Shown here piece after piece: positions 1-32,645 of a stretch of 37,500 nucleotides of DNA. Position 1 is the first letter of the stretch. Each line of letters begins with the position of its first letter. The DNA is from Mesostigma viride. Lineage: Eukaryota > Streptophyta > Mesostigmatophyceae > Mesostigmatales > Mesostigmataceae. The stretch spans positions 327,501 to 365,000 of the forward strand of contig RPFO01001400.1 of NCBI GenBank assembly GCA_009746045.1. Direction: 5' to 3'. A program made the position numbers and the translations under genes. A model generated the notes under the pieces. That model saw only the letters and a list, made by a program, of their open reading frames with translations. It ran no database searches and had not been told where the DNA came from.

Positions 1-155
1 AGAGGAAGCAGGACGACGCGGTCACCAACATGTTGAGATCCATGTTCAGTGTAGGATTTGCGGCCCAGTTCAGTATGGCATTCACAGTGATTCGGGCCGT
101 GGTGCCCCCAACCCTGTAACAAGGTCTTAGATAGGTAGAGCCCCCTCCCTCCCGT
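1..155. repeat. Left flank of dispersed repeat hosting the CCCAT array
   Basis: No gene is visible here. From about 75 the sequence (tatggcattc, gattcgggccg, ggtgccc, cctgt, tagatag) matches 8032-8100 in the same order and orientation. It is therefore the left part of a dispersed repeat that occurs twice in this window. The right part of the same repeat resumes at 2164. Positions 1-74 have no recognised feature. Confidence 0.6.
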
Positions 156-2163
156 CCCATCCCATCCCATCCCATCCCATCCCATCCCATCCCATCCCAT
201 CCCATCCCATCCCATCCCATGCCATCCCATCCCATCCCATCCCATCCCATCCCATCCCATCCCATCCCATCCCATCCCATCCCATCCCATCCCATCCCAT
301 CCCATCCCATCCCATCCCATCCCATCCCATCCCATCCCATCCCATCCCATCCCATCCCATCCCATCCCATCCCATCCCATCCCATCCCATCCCATCCCAT
401 CCCATCCCATCCCATCCCATCCCATCCCATCCCATCCCATCCCATCCCATCCCATCCCATCCCATCCCATCCCATCCCATCCCATCCCATCCCATCCCAT
501 CCCATCCCATCCCATCCCATCCCATCCCATCCCATCCCATCCCATCCCATCCCATCCCATCCCATCCCATCCCATCCCATCCCATCCCATCCCATCCCAT
601 CCCATCCCATCCCATCCCATCCCATCCCATCCCATCCCATCCCATCCCATCCCATCCCATCCCATCCCATCCCATCCCATCCCATCCCATCCCATCCCAT
701 CCCATCCCATCCCATCCCATCCCATCCCATCCCATCCCATCCCATCCCATCCCATCCCATCCCATCCCATCCCATCCCATCCCATCCCATCCCATCCCAT
801 CCCATCCCATCCCATCCCATCCCATCCCATCCCATCCCATCCCATCCCATCCCATCCCATCCCATCCCATCCCATCCCATCCCATCCCATCCCATCCCAT
901 CCCATCCCATCCCATCCCATCCCATCCCATCCCATCCCATCCCATCCCATCCCATCCCATCCCATCCCATCCCATCCCATCCCATCCCATCCCATCCCAT
1001 CCCATCCCATCCCATCCCATCCCATCCCATCCCATCCCATCCCATCCCATCCCATCCCATCCCATCCCATCCCATCCCATCCCATCCCATCCCATCCCAT
1101 CCCATCCCATCCCATCCCATCCCATCCCATCCCATCCCATCCCATCCCATCCCATCCCATCCCATCCCATCCCATCCCATCCCATCCCATCCCATCCCAT
1201 CCCATCCCATCCCATCCCATCCCATCCCATCCCATCCCATCCCATCCCATCCCATCCCATCCCATCCCATCCCATCCCATCCCATCCCATCCCATCCCAT
1301 CCCATCCCATCCCATCCCATCCCATCCCATCCCATCCCATCCCATCCCATCCCATCCCATCCCATCCCATCCCATCCCATCCCATCCCATCCCATCCCAT
1401 CCCATCCCATCCCATCCCATCCCATCCCATCCCATCCCATCCCATCCCATCCCATCCCATCCCATCCCATCCCATCCCATCCCATCCCATCCCATCCCAT
1501 CCCATCCCATCCCATCCCATCCCATCCCATCCCATCCCATCCCATCCCATCCCATCCCATCCCATCCCATCCCATCCCATCCCATCCCATCCCATCCCAT
1601 CCCATCCCATCCCATCCCATCCCATCCCATCCCATCCCATCCCATCCCATCCCATCCCATCCCATCCCATCCCATCCCATCCCATCCCATCCCATCCCAT
1701 CCCATCCCATCCCATCCCATCCCATCCCATCCCATCCCATCCCATCCCATCCCATCCCATCCCATCCCATCCCATCCCATCCCATCCCATCCCATCCCAT
1801 CCCATCCCATCCCATCCCATCCCATCCCATCCATCCCATCCCATCCCATCCCATCCCATCCCATCCCATCCCATCCCATCCCATCCCATCCCATCCCATC
1901 CCATCCCATCCCATCCCATCCCATCCCATCCCATCCCATCCCATCCCATCCCATCCCATCCCATCCCATCCCATCCCATCCCATCCCATCCCATCCCATC
2001 CCATCCCATCCCATCCCATCCCATCCCATCCCATCCCATCCCATCCCATCCCATCCCATCCCATCCCATCCCATCCCATCCCATCCCATCCCATCCCATC
2101 CCATCCCATCCCATCCCATCCCATCCCATCCCATCCCATCCCATCCCATCCCATCCCATCCCA
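156..2163. repeat. (CCCAT)n pentanucleotide array, ~400 units
   Basis: About 2.0 kb of almost perfect CCCAT. The only visible departures are CCCGT just before the array (151-155), one GCCAT unit (221-225) and one 4-bp CCAT unit (1831-1834) that shifts the phase. All frames are open, so it yields artefactual ORFs of more than 600 residues on both strands (Pro-Ser-His-Pro-Ile or Trp-Asp-Gly-Met-Gly repeats). These are not genes. The unbroken purity suggests recent expansion or ongoing homogenisation. Confidence 0.98.
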
Positions 2164-2222
2164 CTCTCGACTGTACTGAGGACTTATGCTCACGTAACGC
2201 TGTTTGTTGTGCAATTAATTAA
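2164..2222. repeat. Right flank of dispersed repeat hosting the CCCAT array
   Basis: The text actgaggacttatgctcacg is shared exactly with 8132-8151, and both copies then end in an ATTAATTAAT-type tail (2213-2222 here, 8160-8185 there). With 75-155 it brackets the expanded array. Confidence 0.65.
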
Positions 2223-2963
2223 TGCAGCCCACATCCGTAGAGAAGATTTTCATTTGGGCATGCCACTTGTCACTACTGAGCACCATCAAACAGCGTAAAG
2301 TACAGCTTGCCGGGCAATGGGCTCGCACCAACCAGATTGATACATCATGGCGGGGCCCAAGCGCAGGGCTGCGGCCCGCACTGAGCCAGGTAGGCGCGCG
2401 CAACTCCTTGCGTGGGAGGGCCCAGCTAGCGATCTGACACGCCGGCGCAGGGCTGCCCGCACGTTCTGGACAAGTCGAGCAGCTAGTAGAGGACATGATG
2501 GACTTATTAACCCGTGTTATTTTTTTTAGAACGCGATGTATTTTGTTGTGAGCTATTTATGAAGTGAATATAGAATATGTCATAACATCGAGGGAAAGAC
2601 ACATCACGTGCCCCCCCCGCGGGACTGGCACCCAGCTCAGCCTAGCTGGCCGGCCACCTTACGTGGGCCGGGCCACACAATTCTAGACGCTGCAAGGCCC
2701 GCATGGACCTTCAAAGAACAGCTAGTAGAGGACCTAGCTGGGGGGCTATACCTCTCCGTGATTTGGAACAAGATGATGGACAAGGCCAAGTGGGCCCAGG
2801 ACATAGTAGAGGACAACGAACCCCCTCCCGTGGGGCCGGAAGCGCCCGCGTGTTTGCAAACGCGGGAAGCACGCATTCAGGACCCCTAGGGTAGAGAGCG
2901 TAGAATAATAGAGTTGGCCGGGGTGATGTTGTAGATAGATAAGACCGGTAGGATTGTGTGTCC
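2223..2963. other. Spacer between two satellites; no recognised gene
   Basis: GC-rich sequence with short ORFs on both strands, none recognised. Two segments look like diverged copies of each other: around 2448-2495 and 2697-2735 both read gcccgca, then a variable part, then cagctagtagaggac. This suggests an old internal duplication. A 93-codon plus-strand ORF at 2608-2889 has no recognisable motif and is not called as a gene. Confidence 0.5.
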
Positions 2964-4172
2964 CCATCCATCCATCCATCCATCCATCCATCCATCCATC
3001 CATCCATCCATCCATCCATCCATCCATCCATCCATCCATCCATCCATCCATCCATCCATCCATCCATCCATCCATCCATCCATCCATCCATCCATCCATC
3101 CATCCATCCATCCATCCATCCATCCATCCATCCATCCATCCATCCATCCATCCATCCATCCATCCATCCATCCATCCATCCATCCATCCATCCATCCATC
3201 CATCCATCCATCCATCCATCCATCCATCCATCCATCCATCCATCCATCCATCCATCCATCCATCCATCCATCCATCCATCCATCCATCCATCCATCCATC
3301 CATCCATCCATCCATCCATCCATCCATCCATCCATCCATCCATCCATCCATCCATCCATCCATCCATCCATCCATCCATCCATCCATCCATCCATCCATC
3401 CATCCATCCATCCATCCATCCATCCATCCATCCATCCATCCATCCATCCATCCATCCATCCATCCATCCATCCATCCATCCATCCATCCATCCATCCATC
3501 CATCCATCCATCCATCCATCCATCCATCCATCCATCCATCCATCCATCCATCCATCCATCCATCCATCCATCCATCCATCCATCCATCCATCCATCCATC
3601 CATCCATCCATCCATCCATCCATCCATCCATCCATCCATCCATCCATCCATCCATCCATCCATCCATCCATCCATCCATCCATCCATCCATCCATCCATC
3701 CATCCATCCATCCATCCATCCATCCATCCATCCATCCATCCATCCATCCATCCATCCATCCATCCATCCATCCATCCATCCATCCATCCATCCATCCATC
3801 CATCCATCCATCCATCCATCCATCCATCCATCCATCCATCCATCCATCCATCCATCCATCCATCCATCCATCCATCCATCCATCCATCCATCCATCCATC
3901 CATCCATCCATCCATCCATCCATCCATCCATCCATCCATCCATCCATCCATCCATCCATCCATCCATCCATCCATCCATCCATCCATCCATCCATCCATC
4001 CATCCATCCATCCATCCATCCATCCATCCATCCATCCATCCATCCATCCATCCATCCATCCATCCATCCATCCATCCATCCATCCATCCATCCATCCATC
4101 CATCCATCCATCCATCCATCCATCCATCCATCCATCCATCCATCCATCCATCCATCCATCCATCCATCCATC
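2964..4172. repeat. (CCAT)n tetranucleotide array, ~302 units
   Basis: 1,209 bp of CCAT with no interruption that I can see. Its tetranucleotide period is open in several frames, so the His-Pro-Ser-Ile and Trp-Met-Asp-Gly ORFs here are artefacts. The array is followed at 4173-4228 by a tail-like segment (cccc-CAAC-gggag, cacgagt, TTAATTAATTAAT) that resembles 5772-5812. Confidence 0.98.
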
Positions 4173-4341
4173 GGGGTTAATGCTCCGTGACTCCCCATTC
4201 CCCAACGGGAGCACGAGTCTTATTAATTAATTAATCTAGGGATTTTTTTTTCATGGTCATGTATAATATACTTTCCTGAAAGCCCATAAATCAAAGGATT
4301 TTTTTAGCTATTCAGACCTACAAAATGCTAATTCATTAGAG
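4173..4341 (+). mobile_element. Retroelement-like 3' end with (TTAA)n tail, then AT-rich spacer
   Basis: 4184-4228 reads gactccccattccccaacgggagcacgag in pieces, followed by TTATTAATTAATTAAT. The same order (ccccaacgggag, cacgag, ttaattaattaatcta) occurs at 5772-5812. The motif can form a hairpin (TCCC/GGGA or CTCCC/GGGAG around CAAC). 4229-4341 is AT-rich with nothing recognised. Identification as an element tail is an inference from this recurrence. Confidence 0.4.
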
Positions 4342-5425
4342 AGATAAAATTAAATTTTAATTATAACATGCCTCCGTTGGGAGATCATGTAGCACATATT
4401 CCTTGCTGGATGGGTGGAGGTGTCCAGAAGAAGCCGCGCAATCGAACGAACCCGCTAACTCTAAGCTAGTATCTAGTCTAGAAAATCCTAACTACACTAC
4501 GCAGCAAAACGCCCTTTCCTCTTGGGGGGAGGGGGCTTGCCCACAGGGGCTAGCTGGCGTGTCAGCCTGGACAATTAATCTTTTGCCACCTCTTCTTGTT
4601 CTGCATGGCAGTCCAAAGAAGGGAGAGGAAGTGGATGCGGTGGTCAAACTGAGCTGGGACCCATAGGTCGGCCAGCAACATCTGGATGTAGTTCATGGAT
4701 GCAGGTTTACCTAGCTTCCTGGGAATGTCCTTGGGGCCAGGCCAGGTCAAGATATGCCGCCCTGGTTGGCCATGCAAGCCGCTGGCGGGGGGCTGGCCAG
4801 ACCGAGGGCGGTGTCGACCTGGCTGGTGCGGGCAAGATGTCCTACAAATGCTATGATTCCTACGCTGCCTAATCTCGTCTGAAGTACGAGGCATACCCTG
4901 ATACAAAGACTCTAATGACCTACTATGCTTTGAAAACCCTACATTCAGGACCTGTCGGAGCATCCTGGTTGCCGTGCCGTCTAGCTTAGCCGCCATGCAG
5001 TGTGTCCGTGAAAATGTGTCCACGCCTCGGCGCCATACGTAAGCGCCGTGAGGACGAGGGGCCTTGATGAGCATGCGCTTGCGGTGCTCGCCCAGGCCCT
5101 TGGAGCGCCAGTAGGTGTTGAGCGAACGGAGCCTGGCCCAGGCCGGCAGGCCGATGCGGATGTCCACATCGTCGGCGGTGTCGGGACTCATGCTCCCCAA
5201 CAGTTTGAAGCGATCACGGAACGGGACCTCCGTCCCGTCGAGGAGTCGCGGCAGCGGTGGGCGACTGGAGGCCCCAATCACCATCGCCTCAGTTAATTTT
5301 GACACTTATCTCCAACCCCACCGCCCTCGCCTCCAAGCCCAGGCAGTCCAGCCAGGTCTGAATGTGCTCGGGGGGCGCGATGAGGGTGGTGTCGTCCGCA
5401 TAAATCAGGTCGGCCAGGCGATTAA
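4342..5425 (-). mobile_element. 5'-truncated LINE copy 1 (RT C-terminal part plus 3' UTR)
   Basis: A non-LTR retrotransposon fragment on the minus strand. Reading from 5425 downward it starts inside the RT palm, runs through the region after the palm to about 4562, and ends with a 3' UTR and an AT-rich tail (AATTAAAATTTAATT-like, 4342-4365). The 3' terminus carries the hairpin CTCC-CAAC-GGAG (4372-4383 on the complement). Copy 2 lies directly upstream on the same strand, its tail abutting this copy's truncated end near 5425. Confidence 0.8.
4562..5425 (-). pseudogene. LINE reverse transcriptase C-terminal fragment with YADD
   Basis: Reverse transcriptase of a LINE, which would prime from nicked target DNA. 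The 5' end gives NRLADLIYADDTTLIAPPEH; the YADD catalytic motif is encoded at 5391-5402 (complement). It is followed by a GLEIS...TEAMVIG block, where LINE RTs have a Gly/Lys motif, then FKLLGSMSPDTADD (next palm/thumb strand), LVLTALTYGAEAW and LDGTATRMLRQVLNVGF, all typical of the region C-terminal to the palm. The frame breaks after YADD (in-frame stop in ISVKIN*) and again near 5070, where LTALTYGAEAW lies in a different frame. The N-terminal endonuclease and most of the RT are missing. It is clearly inactive. Confidence 0.85.
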
Positions 5426-5764
5426 ATTATAACATGACTCCGTTGGGAGATCATGTATAGCACATATTAATTCCCTTGGTGGATGGATGGAGGGGGGCCA
5501 AGCCGCGAAACCGAACTAATCTAACTCTATAAGCTAATCTAATCTAGAAACGTTTTGGCTATGATCAGTTTACTCGCCCGGCCACGCTCCTTGTTATGCC
5601 ATGCTCACATGGGTCTTATTGCACCCACAGATTGCCGGATCGTTAGCGTGTCCGTTTAGCTAGCGTGGGCGAATGCAGCTGTGGCATGTCTTAGGCATGA
5701 AGGAGACTGGGGGTCTCTGCCCTTTCTCCTGTTGTGCACACACAGGGATCGAAAGCACTTCGGT

Positions 5765-5815
5765 ACTCCCCAACGGGAGCATGCACGAGTTTATAATTAA
5801 TTAATTAATCTAGAA
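5765..5815 (+). mobile_element. Short plus-strand element tail inserted in LINE copy 2
   Basis: Contains CTCCCCAACGGGAG, a 5-bp stem with CAAC loop, then CATGCACGAG and TTATAATTAATTAATTAATC. The same arrangement is at 4184-4228. It sits inside the 3' UTR of a minus-strand LINE but points the other way. How far it extends 5' (possibly to about 5560) cannot be fixed. Confidence 0.4.
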
Positions 5816-5889
5816 AACCCTACCTATTCTACTCAGCAAAGCGCCCCTTCCGCTTGGGGGGAGGGGGCTTGCCCACAGGGGCGGGCGTA

Positions 5890-6760
5890 TGAGCCTGGAC
5901 AATGGTCTTCCATCTCTTGTCCTGCATGCATAGCAGTCAAAGCAAGAGAGACAGAGGGAGTGAATGCGACATCTGTTCGATCAAACGGGGCTGGGACCAC
6001 TAGGTCAGCCAGCAACTGCACTGTGGGTAGGTCATGACATGTTTGCATGCCTACCTTCTTAGGTATGTCCTTAATTCATGAGGTACTCGTGCGTGGTCAC
6101 GGCGAACTGCATGGCGACGCTCGAAGTCGTCGAGCGTCAATTGGGCCGGCCAGGCCAGGTCGATCAGGATATGCCGCCCTGGCTGGCCAAGCCGCCGGGG
6201 GCCGGCCAGACCAAGGGCGGTGTCGACCTGGCTGGTGCATGCGAGCAAGATGTCCTACGAATGCTATCCTACGCTGACAGTCTAATCTCGTCCGAAATGC
6301 GAGGCATGCCCTGGTACAAAGATTCTAAAGACCTATGCGTGGAAAACCCTACATTCAGGGCCTGACGGAGCATCCTGGTTGCCGGGCCGTCTAGCTTGGC
6401 CGCCATGCAGCGTGTCCGTGAGCGTCCATGCCTCGGCGCCATATTATAGGTGAGCACCGTGAGGACAAGGACCTTGAGGAGCATGCGCTTGCGGTGCTCG
6501 CCGAGGGCCTTCGAGTGCCAGTAAAGGTTTTGAGCGAACGATGCCTAGTCCAGCTAGGCCAGGCCGATGCAGGTGTCCATGTGCATCGTCGGCGGTGTCA
6601 GGGAGCATGCTCCCCAGCAGTTTGAAGCGATCACGAAACGGGGCCAGGCCGGCGATATAGCCAGTGCCAACCCCGCCGTGCTCTCGCTCGTTAAGGACGT
6701 CCAAGCCGGGCTCGAACCCCTTAACGGTTATAAGAGCAGTAAAGCTCTTAAGGGTTAGAG
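5890..6760 (-). pseudogene. LINE RT C-terminal remnant, frameshifted (copy 2)
   Basis: Reading downward on the complement: GLAPFRDRFKLLGSMLPDTADDA (about 6590-6660), LVLTVLTYN near 6450, then CMAAKLDGPATRMLRQALNV and SLESLYQGMPRISDEIRL (6280-6400). These are the same blocks as in copy 1, in shifted frames. Several indels relative to copy 1 break the frame, and the segment around the RT Gly/Lys motif is partly deleted. No YADD is present. Non-functional. Confidence 0.75.
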
Positions 6761-6884
6761 AGATACACTGGTTTGAATACGGGGAGGTCTGACCATGACC
6801 AGGATTTGTTGACCCTAGTTCACAAGTCATGTGCTTATTGTTCACAAATGGTTCACGAAAAAATCTGGCTTCTTGCACGAGCTA

Positions 6885-7260
6885 CTATTGCCGTGGGGAG
6901 CATATGTAACACATGGCCCTGGACCCTGAGAAGGGGCATCTATGGGGTTTAATACAATCTGGGCTACAACCTGCAAGCAGGTGGAGTTTGTAAACTGTGA
7001 CCTGCTCGGGGTGCACAATGTGCCCCTGCACCACCATATGACGGATCATGCATCCCAATCATGGACGCACGGGGCGACATGGGGAGATGGCCTAGAAGGC
7101 CTGCATGACATATGGGTGGAAGATGTATATGGCTAGGCTAGAGTAGTAGTGCATGGCATCTCAGCATGCAGAGAGTAGCTCTCTGCATCAGTAGGCAGAG
7201 CTTGTCTAAATTCTTTATGCATCATCCATGGGGGGTCCCATTATAGGCAGAGCTTGGCTA
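6885..7260 (-). mobile_element. Diverged 3' UTR fragment of the ORF1-only element family
   Basis: Matches, in order, the 3' UTR of the elements at 33705-34000 and 35875-36150: ggggag-atatgtaacacat, ggccctg...gagaaggggcat, ttaatacaatct, ggctacaacctgcaag, gtgcatggcatctcagca, gagagtagctctctgcat. It contains a separate stretch (about 7020-7120) not seen in the others. No ORF1 coding sequence remains. Beyond 7260 the match fades. Confidence 0.65.
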
Positions 7261-7544
7261 ACTTCAGCCATGGGGAGTCCCATTATAGCATATGCAGGCT
7301 CTGTTGTGGAACAAAACTCAGGCCCATTGGGCCACTGGAGCTATTTTTCATTAGTAGCATCACAAACACAACGCAGTACAACGCAGCCGTGGGGAAAATG
7401 AGAGCCCTTCACAACGTGACGCATGCAACGACACGAGCCCCATATAAACAAGGCCATAATGAGCTAATAAGTAGGACGGTCAAAACGTTGAAAATAGCTG
7501 AACTAGGTGTTGTATAACTTAATTAGGTTATACAGCATCAATCA
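7261..7544. other. Unassigned spacer
   Basis: No recognised gene or repeat. Two copies of an approximately 60-bp motif (catggggagtcccattata with gcagagcttg) occur at about 7195-7255 and 7245-7300, a local imperfect duplication. An 87-codon ORF at 7254-7517 shows no known motif. Confidence 0.4.
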
Positions 7545-7660
7545 AACATGCATCCATCCAGCAAGGGAATTTACGTGCTACATGATCTCCCAACGGAGTC
7601 ATGTTATAACTTAATTTAATTTAATTTAATTTTAAATTCATGCATCAAACATCATGACTG
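7545..7660 (+). mobile_element. Plus-strand LINE 3' end (UTR terminus, hairpin, AT tail)
   Basis: The reverse complement of the 3' terminus of LINE copies 1 and 2: ccatccagcaagggaat, tgctacatgatctcccaacg, gagtcatgttataac, then (TTAAT)n-type tail. Hairpin CTCC-CAAC-GGAG at 7587-7598. It shows that the family has inserted in both orientations. No coding sequence is attached. Confidence 0.7.
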
Positions 7661-8031
7661 GATGACATAATAATAATATGACTGAATCAGGCAGCCATAG
7701 CCAAAGCATATAATGATCCACTCTCACAACGACGTGTTGAGCACATGCTTCGTGGGAAGGGAGATGCTGGGTTTTCATTCGATCCATATGTGCAACACTG
7801 AAAGAAAGAGGCACGTGTAATGAAAGGCTTGGATATAGGTTGAGTGATCCATGAGCTTACATGCAGGCATGCAAAGATGATGACGCTGGAATGCATGTTA
7901 GCAATTAAATGGACACACCAAGCCGCCTTGCTGATTCCAGTGCGGGTCAGTATCCGATGATGCAACCGTCCATGTCCGTCCAGTGCCCCGATAGTAGCAC
8001 CGATACTAGTTTAGTAAATATATCAGTATCC
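7661..8031. other. Unassigned spacer
   Basis: AT-richer, no recognised gene. The 92-codon minus ORF at 7687-7965 and the short plus ORFs lack motifs. Confidence 0.4.
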
Positions 8032-8185
8032 GGGTATGGCATTCGTAGCGATTCGGGCCGCGGTGCCCACACCCCTGTCGCTAGGACCTAGATAGCTTAC
8101 ACCATCCATTCCATCCCATGTTCCCCTCCCACTGAGGACTTATGCTCACGTGACGCAGTCACGTGTCTATTAATTAATTAATTAA
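8032..8185. repeat. Unexpanded copy of the CCCAT host repeat
   Basis: Shares left flank (tatggcattcgtagcgattc..., ggtgcccacacccctgt, cctagatag) with 75-140 and right flank (actgaggacttatgctcacg, then TTAATTAATTAAT) with 2175-2222. Between them lies only about 30 bp of imperfect ccatccattccatcccatg in place of the 2-kb array. It may be a non-autonomous element with a (TTAA)n tail. Confidence 0.65.
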
Positions 8186-8656
8186 TCCCATTAATCAGTA
8201 TCCGGCCCTCAGCCACCGGCACTATAGATTCTCTGCTGCTGACTGCGGCGTGCCGGGGACAACACAACAACAACAATAACAACAACAACTGGCGAGTGGC
8301 GGGGTCTACTTGTAAGTTGTAAATCACTAGTCGGTGTTAAGTGAATAATCGAATGATTCGTGACAGTTCTGCCACAGCTGAATTGGGCTCCAACTACAAC
8401 GGCTTGAAGCTGTTCATGGCCACTTGATGGGTGTCTGTATCATCTATCGAGGTGCCATATATGCGTACATGCCATCTTCCCAGTGCCACCGCATACGTGT
8501 AGTCCCATGGTCTGTGCAACGATCTTGCATGATCCGGCCGGACCCATTAGCTCCGGTTGGGAGCATGCATTACATGGCAGCTACACGTGGGCAACACACG
8601 GCTCGATTAACTACATCTGGACCCGGTGGAATTTGGGCGGGTCTTAACCAAGGGGG
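8186..8656. other. Unassigned spacer with (CAA)n-like tract
   Basis: A short AACAAC/AATAAC-rich tract at 8260-8290. At 8550-8564 GCTCC-GGTTG-GGAGC resembles the complement of the LINE 3' hairpin, followed by catgcattacat; this may be a very old minus-strand element end, with low certainty. No gene is recognised. Confidence 0.3.
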
Positions 8657-9495
8657 ATGTCAGAACCAGCAAATGTATCTTTGAGTACACCTCAGATTGG
8701 GGGTCATGACATATTGTTGCATACGTACCATCAACCCCATCCGGGCCGTGCCCGATGGGGAATACAATGGCCTGGCGGCTACAATTGGGTCAAGCTGATT
8801 ACCCTGGCGGTAAACCACCCTCTCGTGGACCGCAGGGCCACCGATGTACAACACCTTTTGATGCATAGGGCGATAGGCGTCTGTGCTCTGCTCCACGAAC
8901 GTTTTGGTCATGATGCATCATGCCTGTGGGATCACCCCAGCGAATCCATTGAGCACCGGTTCCTTTTCTGTCAGTAATCTCCCAGGGGTTTGGACGTGGC
9001 TCATTAACATCTGGGTCGCATGGACGGCATCGCCACCCCAAATGCTCACAATTACTGTACGTACCATCATTTTCGGTATTGCTGGCACAGATTAAGGGGC
9101 TGAGCTTTCAGATACCCGGTACTTGGGCCCAACTGAAGTAGCTGCATGGATACGGTTGCGCACTACTATGATGCCGGCTATACGCGATCTGGACCATCCG
9201 CAATGAGACGGTCTTTAAGGTACGCGAGGAGTATACCCGAGGCGGCGTAGTCCGGCGCTTAATTATCTTCCTATGGAATGCGGCTATGCGACGATTCTGG
9301 CTGCTGGCTCAGGAACAACACAGGGTGTGGGACCCAGCCGGGCCCAATAACGACAAACCCAGCCCTCTGCAGCTTCATTTTCATGATCTAATGGGCCGTA
9401 ATGACCAGGTATTCACCATTATGCCCCAAGGCGATACGACCGACTCACTCAGGTCCACTGGCTTCCCTGGTCACATAACGCGCCCTGTTAGTTAG
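8657..9495 (+). pseudogene. LINE ORF2 C-terminal remnant with zf-RVT-like finger
   Basis: Three consecutive frames read as the end of a plant/alga-type LINE polyprotein. The first (to 8977) ends HRAIGVCALLHERFGH...SESIEHRFLFC. The E-S-x-x-H-x4-C spacing is that of the zinc-binding domain that follows RT in many plant and algal LINEs, although the second Cys of the first knuckle is missing. The next frame gives LPGVWTWLINIWVAW (8970-9015). A third frame from about 9175 gives LYAIWTIRNETVF and FLWNAAMRRFWLLAQEQHRVW, matching the usual W-x2-RN-x3-F block. At least two frameshifts and a stop make it non-functional. It differs from the minus-strand LINE family at 4342-6760. Confidence 0.65.
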
Positions 9496-10413
9496 TTAGC
9501 CCTTCACCTGTCACCTTCAGTTCACACCGGTGTGTGACTAAGGACCGGGCCTTGGCATTAGTTGGATTTGCTGATACTCATTTCCCATTTCACCTCTCTG
9601 GTCGGTCTATCAATGATGATAATTGCGGATAATCAAATATACAGCCCATTTCCCCGAAAAATAATCATCGAATGATTCGCTATCCGGCCGGAATTCGGCG
9701 TATGAGTGTATCTATATTATTTGCTGAGACTCATTTCGGCCATTTCAGTTCAGTTTACATCTCTGCCGGTCTATTTAATAGACTATTTTATACCTACTGT
9801 ACCGTTATACTTATGTACCAAGTCATTATGTACCATGCACTTGCCCGAAAAAATTCGGCGTACATATCAAGGAGACAACCAGCCCTTGGTATATCGCACT
9901 TCTTGTGTTCCCCTTCCCTAATGGTTTCAGCTTGCCCTGGCAGTCCCAGTCCAGGCCGCGCCGCGCCGCGTATCACGAGCGGAGACAAGGAAAGTTAGCG
10001 TCGGTATGTTAGTAGTTAACACATGACCTGCCTGGTGCGGCATGGTATGCCCGGCCGTCAGCATGAGCACGCGCTATGGCAGTATCATATGGCACCCAAA
10101 TGGCGCGCAGAGGTGCCAGACAAGAGACATTCTTCCCACGGAGAATTCCTTGCACGGGCACGAGGTGTTGCAGACAGAAAAACGCATAACGCTGGGAAGG
10201 GCGTGTGGGCGTTCGGTAATGAAAGAAATTATCAGAACTTGAAGGTAGCGTCAAAGTAGCATTGATAATAACAGGCGGCGCATTTTCCCTCTTGTGTGGG
10301 GCTGTTCTTTCTTCGACAACCCATTGCGTGCTGTGTAGCAGGCAACTGGTTTTTAAGCAAGGCACGAAAACTGAGCTAATTCGCGAGTGGCGTTCTGGGG
10401 AACGGCAGCCAAG
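9496..10413. other. Intergenic region and presumed promoter/5' UTR of the RRM gene
   Basis: Segments 9568-9680 and 9720-9870 look like diverged duplicates (tttgctgatactcatttc versus tttgctgagactcatttc; ccggtcta; cccgaaaaa-attcggcg). The last 150 bp before the start codon (10260-10413) should contain the promoter or 5' UTR, but I see no clear TATA box. An in-frame TGA at 10372-10374 bounds the first coding exon. Confidence 0.4.

Positions 10414-32645
<22,232 letters not shown>

Larger units (their letters stand above)
5423..6760 (-). mobile_element. 5'-truncated LINE copy 2, same family as copy 1
   Basis: A second minus-strand copy, upstream of copy 1 and in the same orientation. The 3' end (5423-5455: tail, hairpin CTCC-CAAC-GGAG at 5438-5449, then ATGT/GCACATA) matches copy 1 at 4360-4400. 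The body at 5800-6640 matches 4490-5220 in order. About 240 bp at 5560-5800 is not in copy 1 and includes a separate tail-like unit (5765-5815), so a second element has probably inserted into this copy's 3' UTR. The 5' truncation lies near 6760, short of the YADD segment kept by copy 1. Confidence 0.75.

Noticed and set aside
127-2222. ORFs of 667-695 codons on both strands
   Set aside because: They are translations of the (CCCAT)n array, whose period contains no stop codon. There is no unique coding sequence of note.
156-4172. Telomeric repeat
   Set aside because: CCCAT and CCAT do not match known algal telomere motifs such as TTTAGGG or TTTTAGGG, and the arrays are internal with other sequence on both sides.
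2711-4230. Several 400-495-codon ORFs (His-Pro-Ser-Ile, Trp-Met-Asp-Gly repeats)
   Set aside because: Artefacts of the (CCAT)n array.
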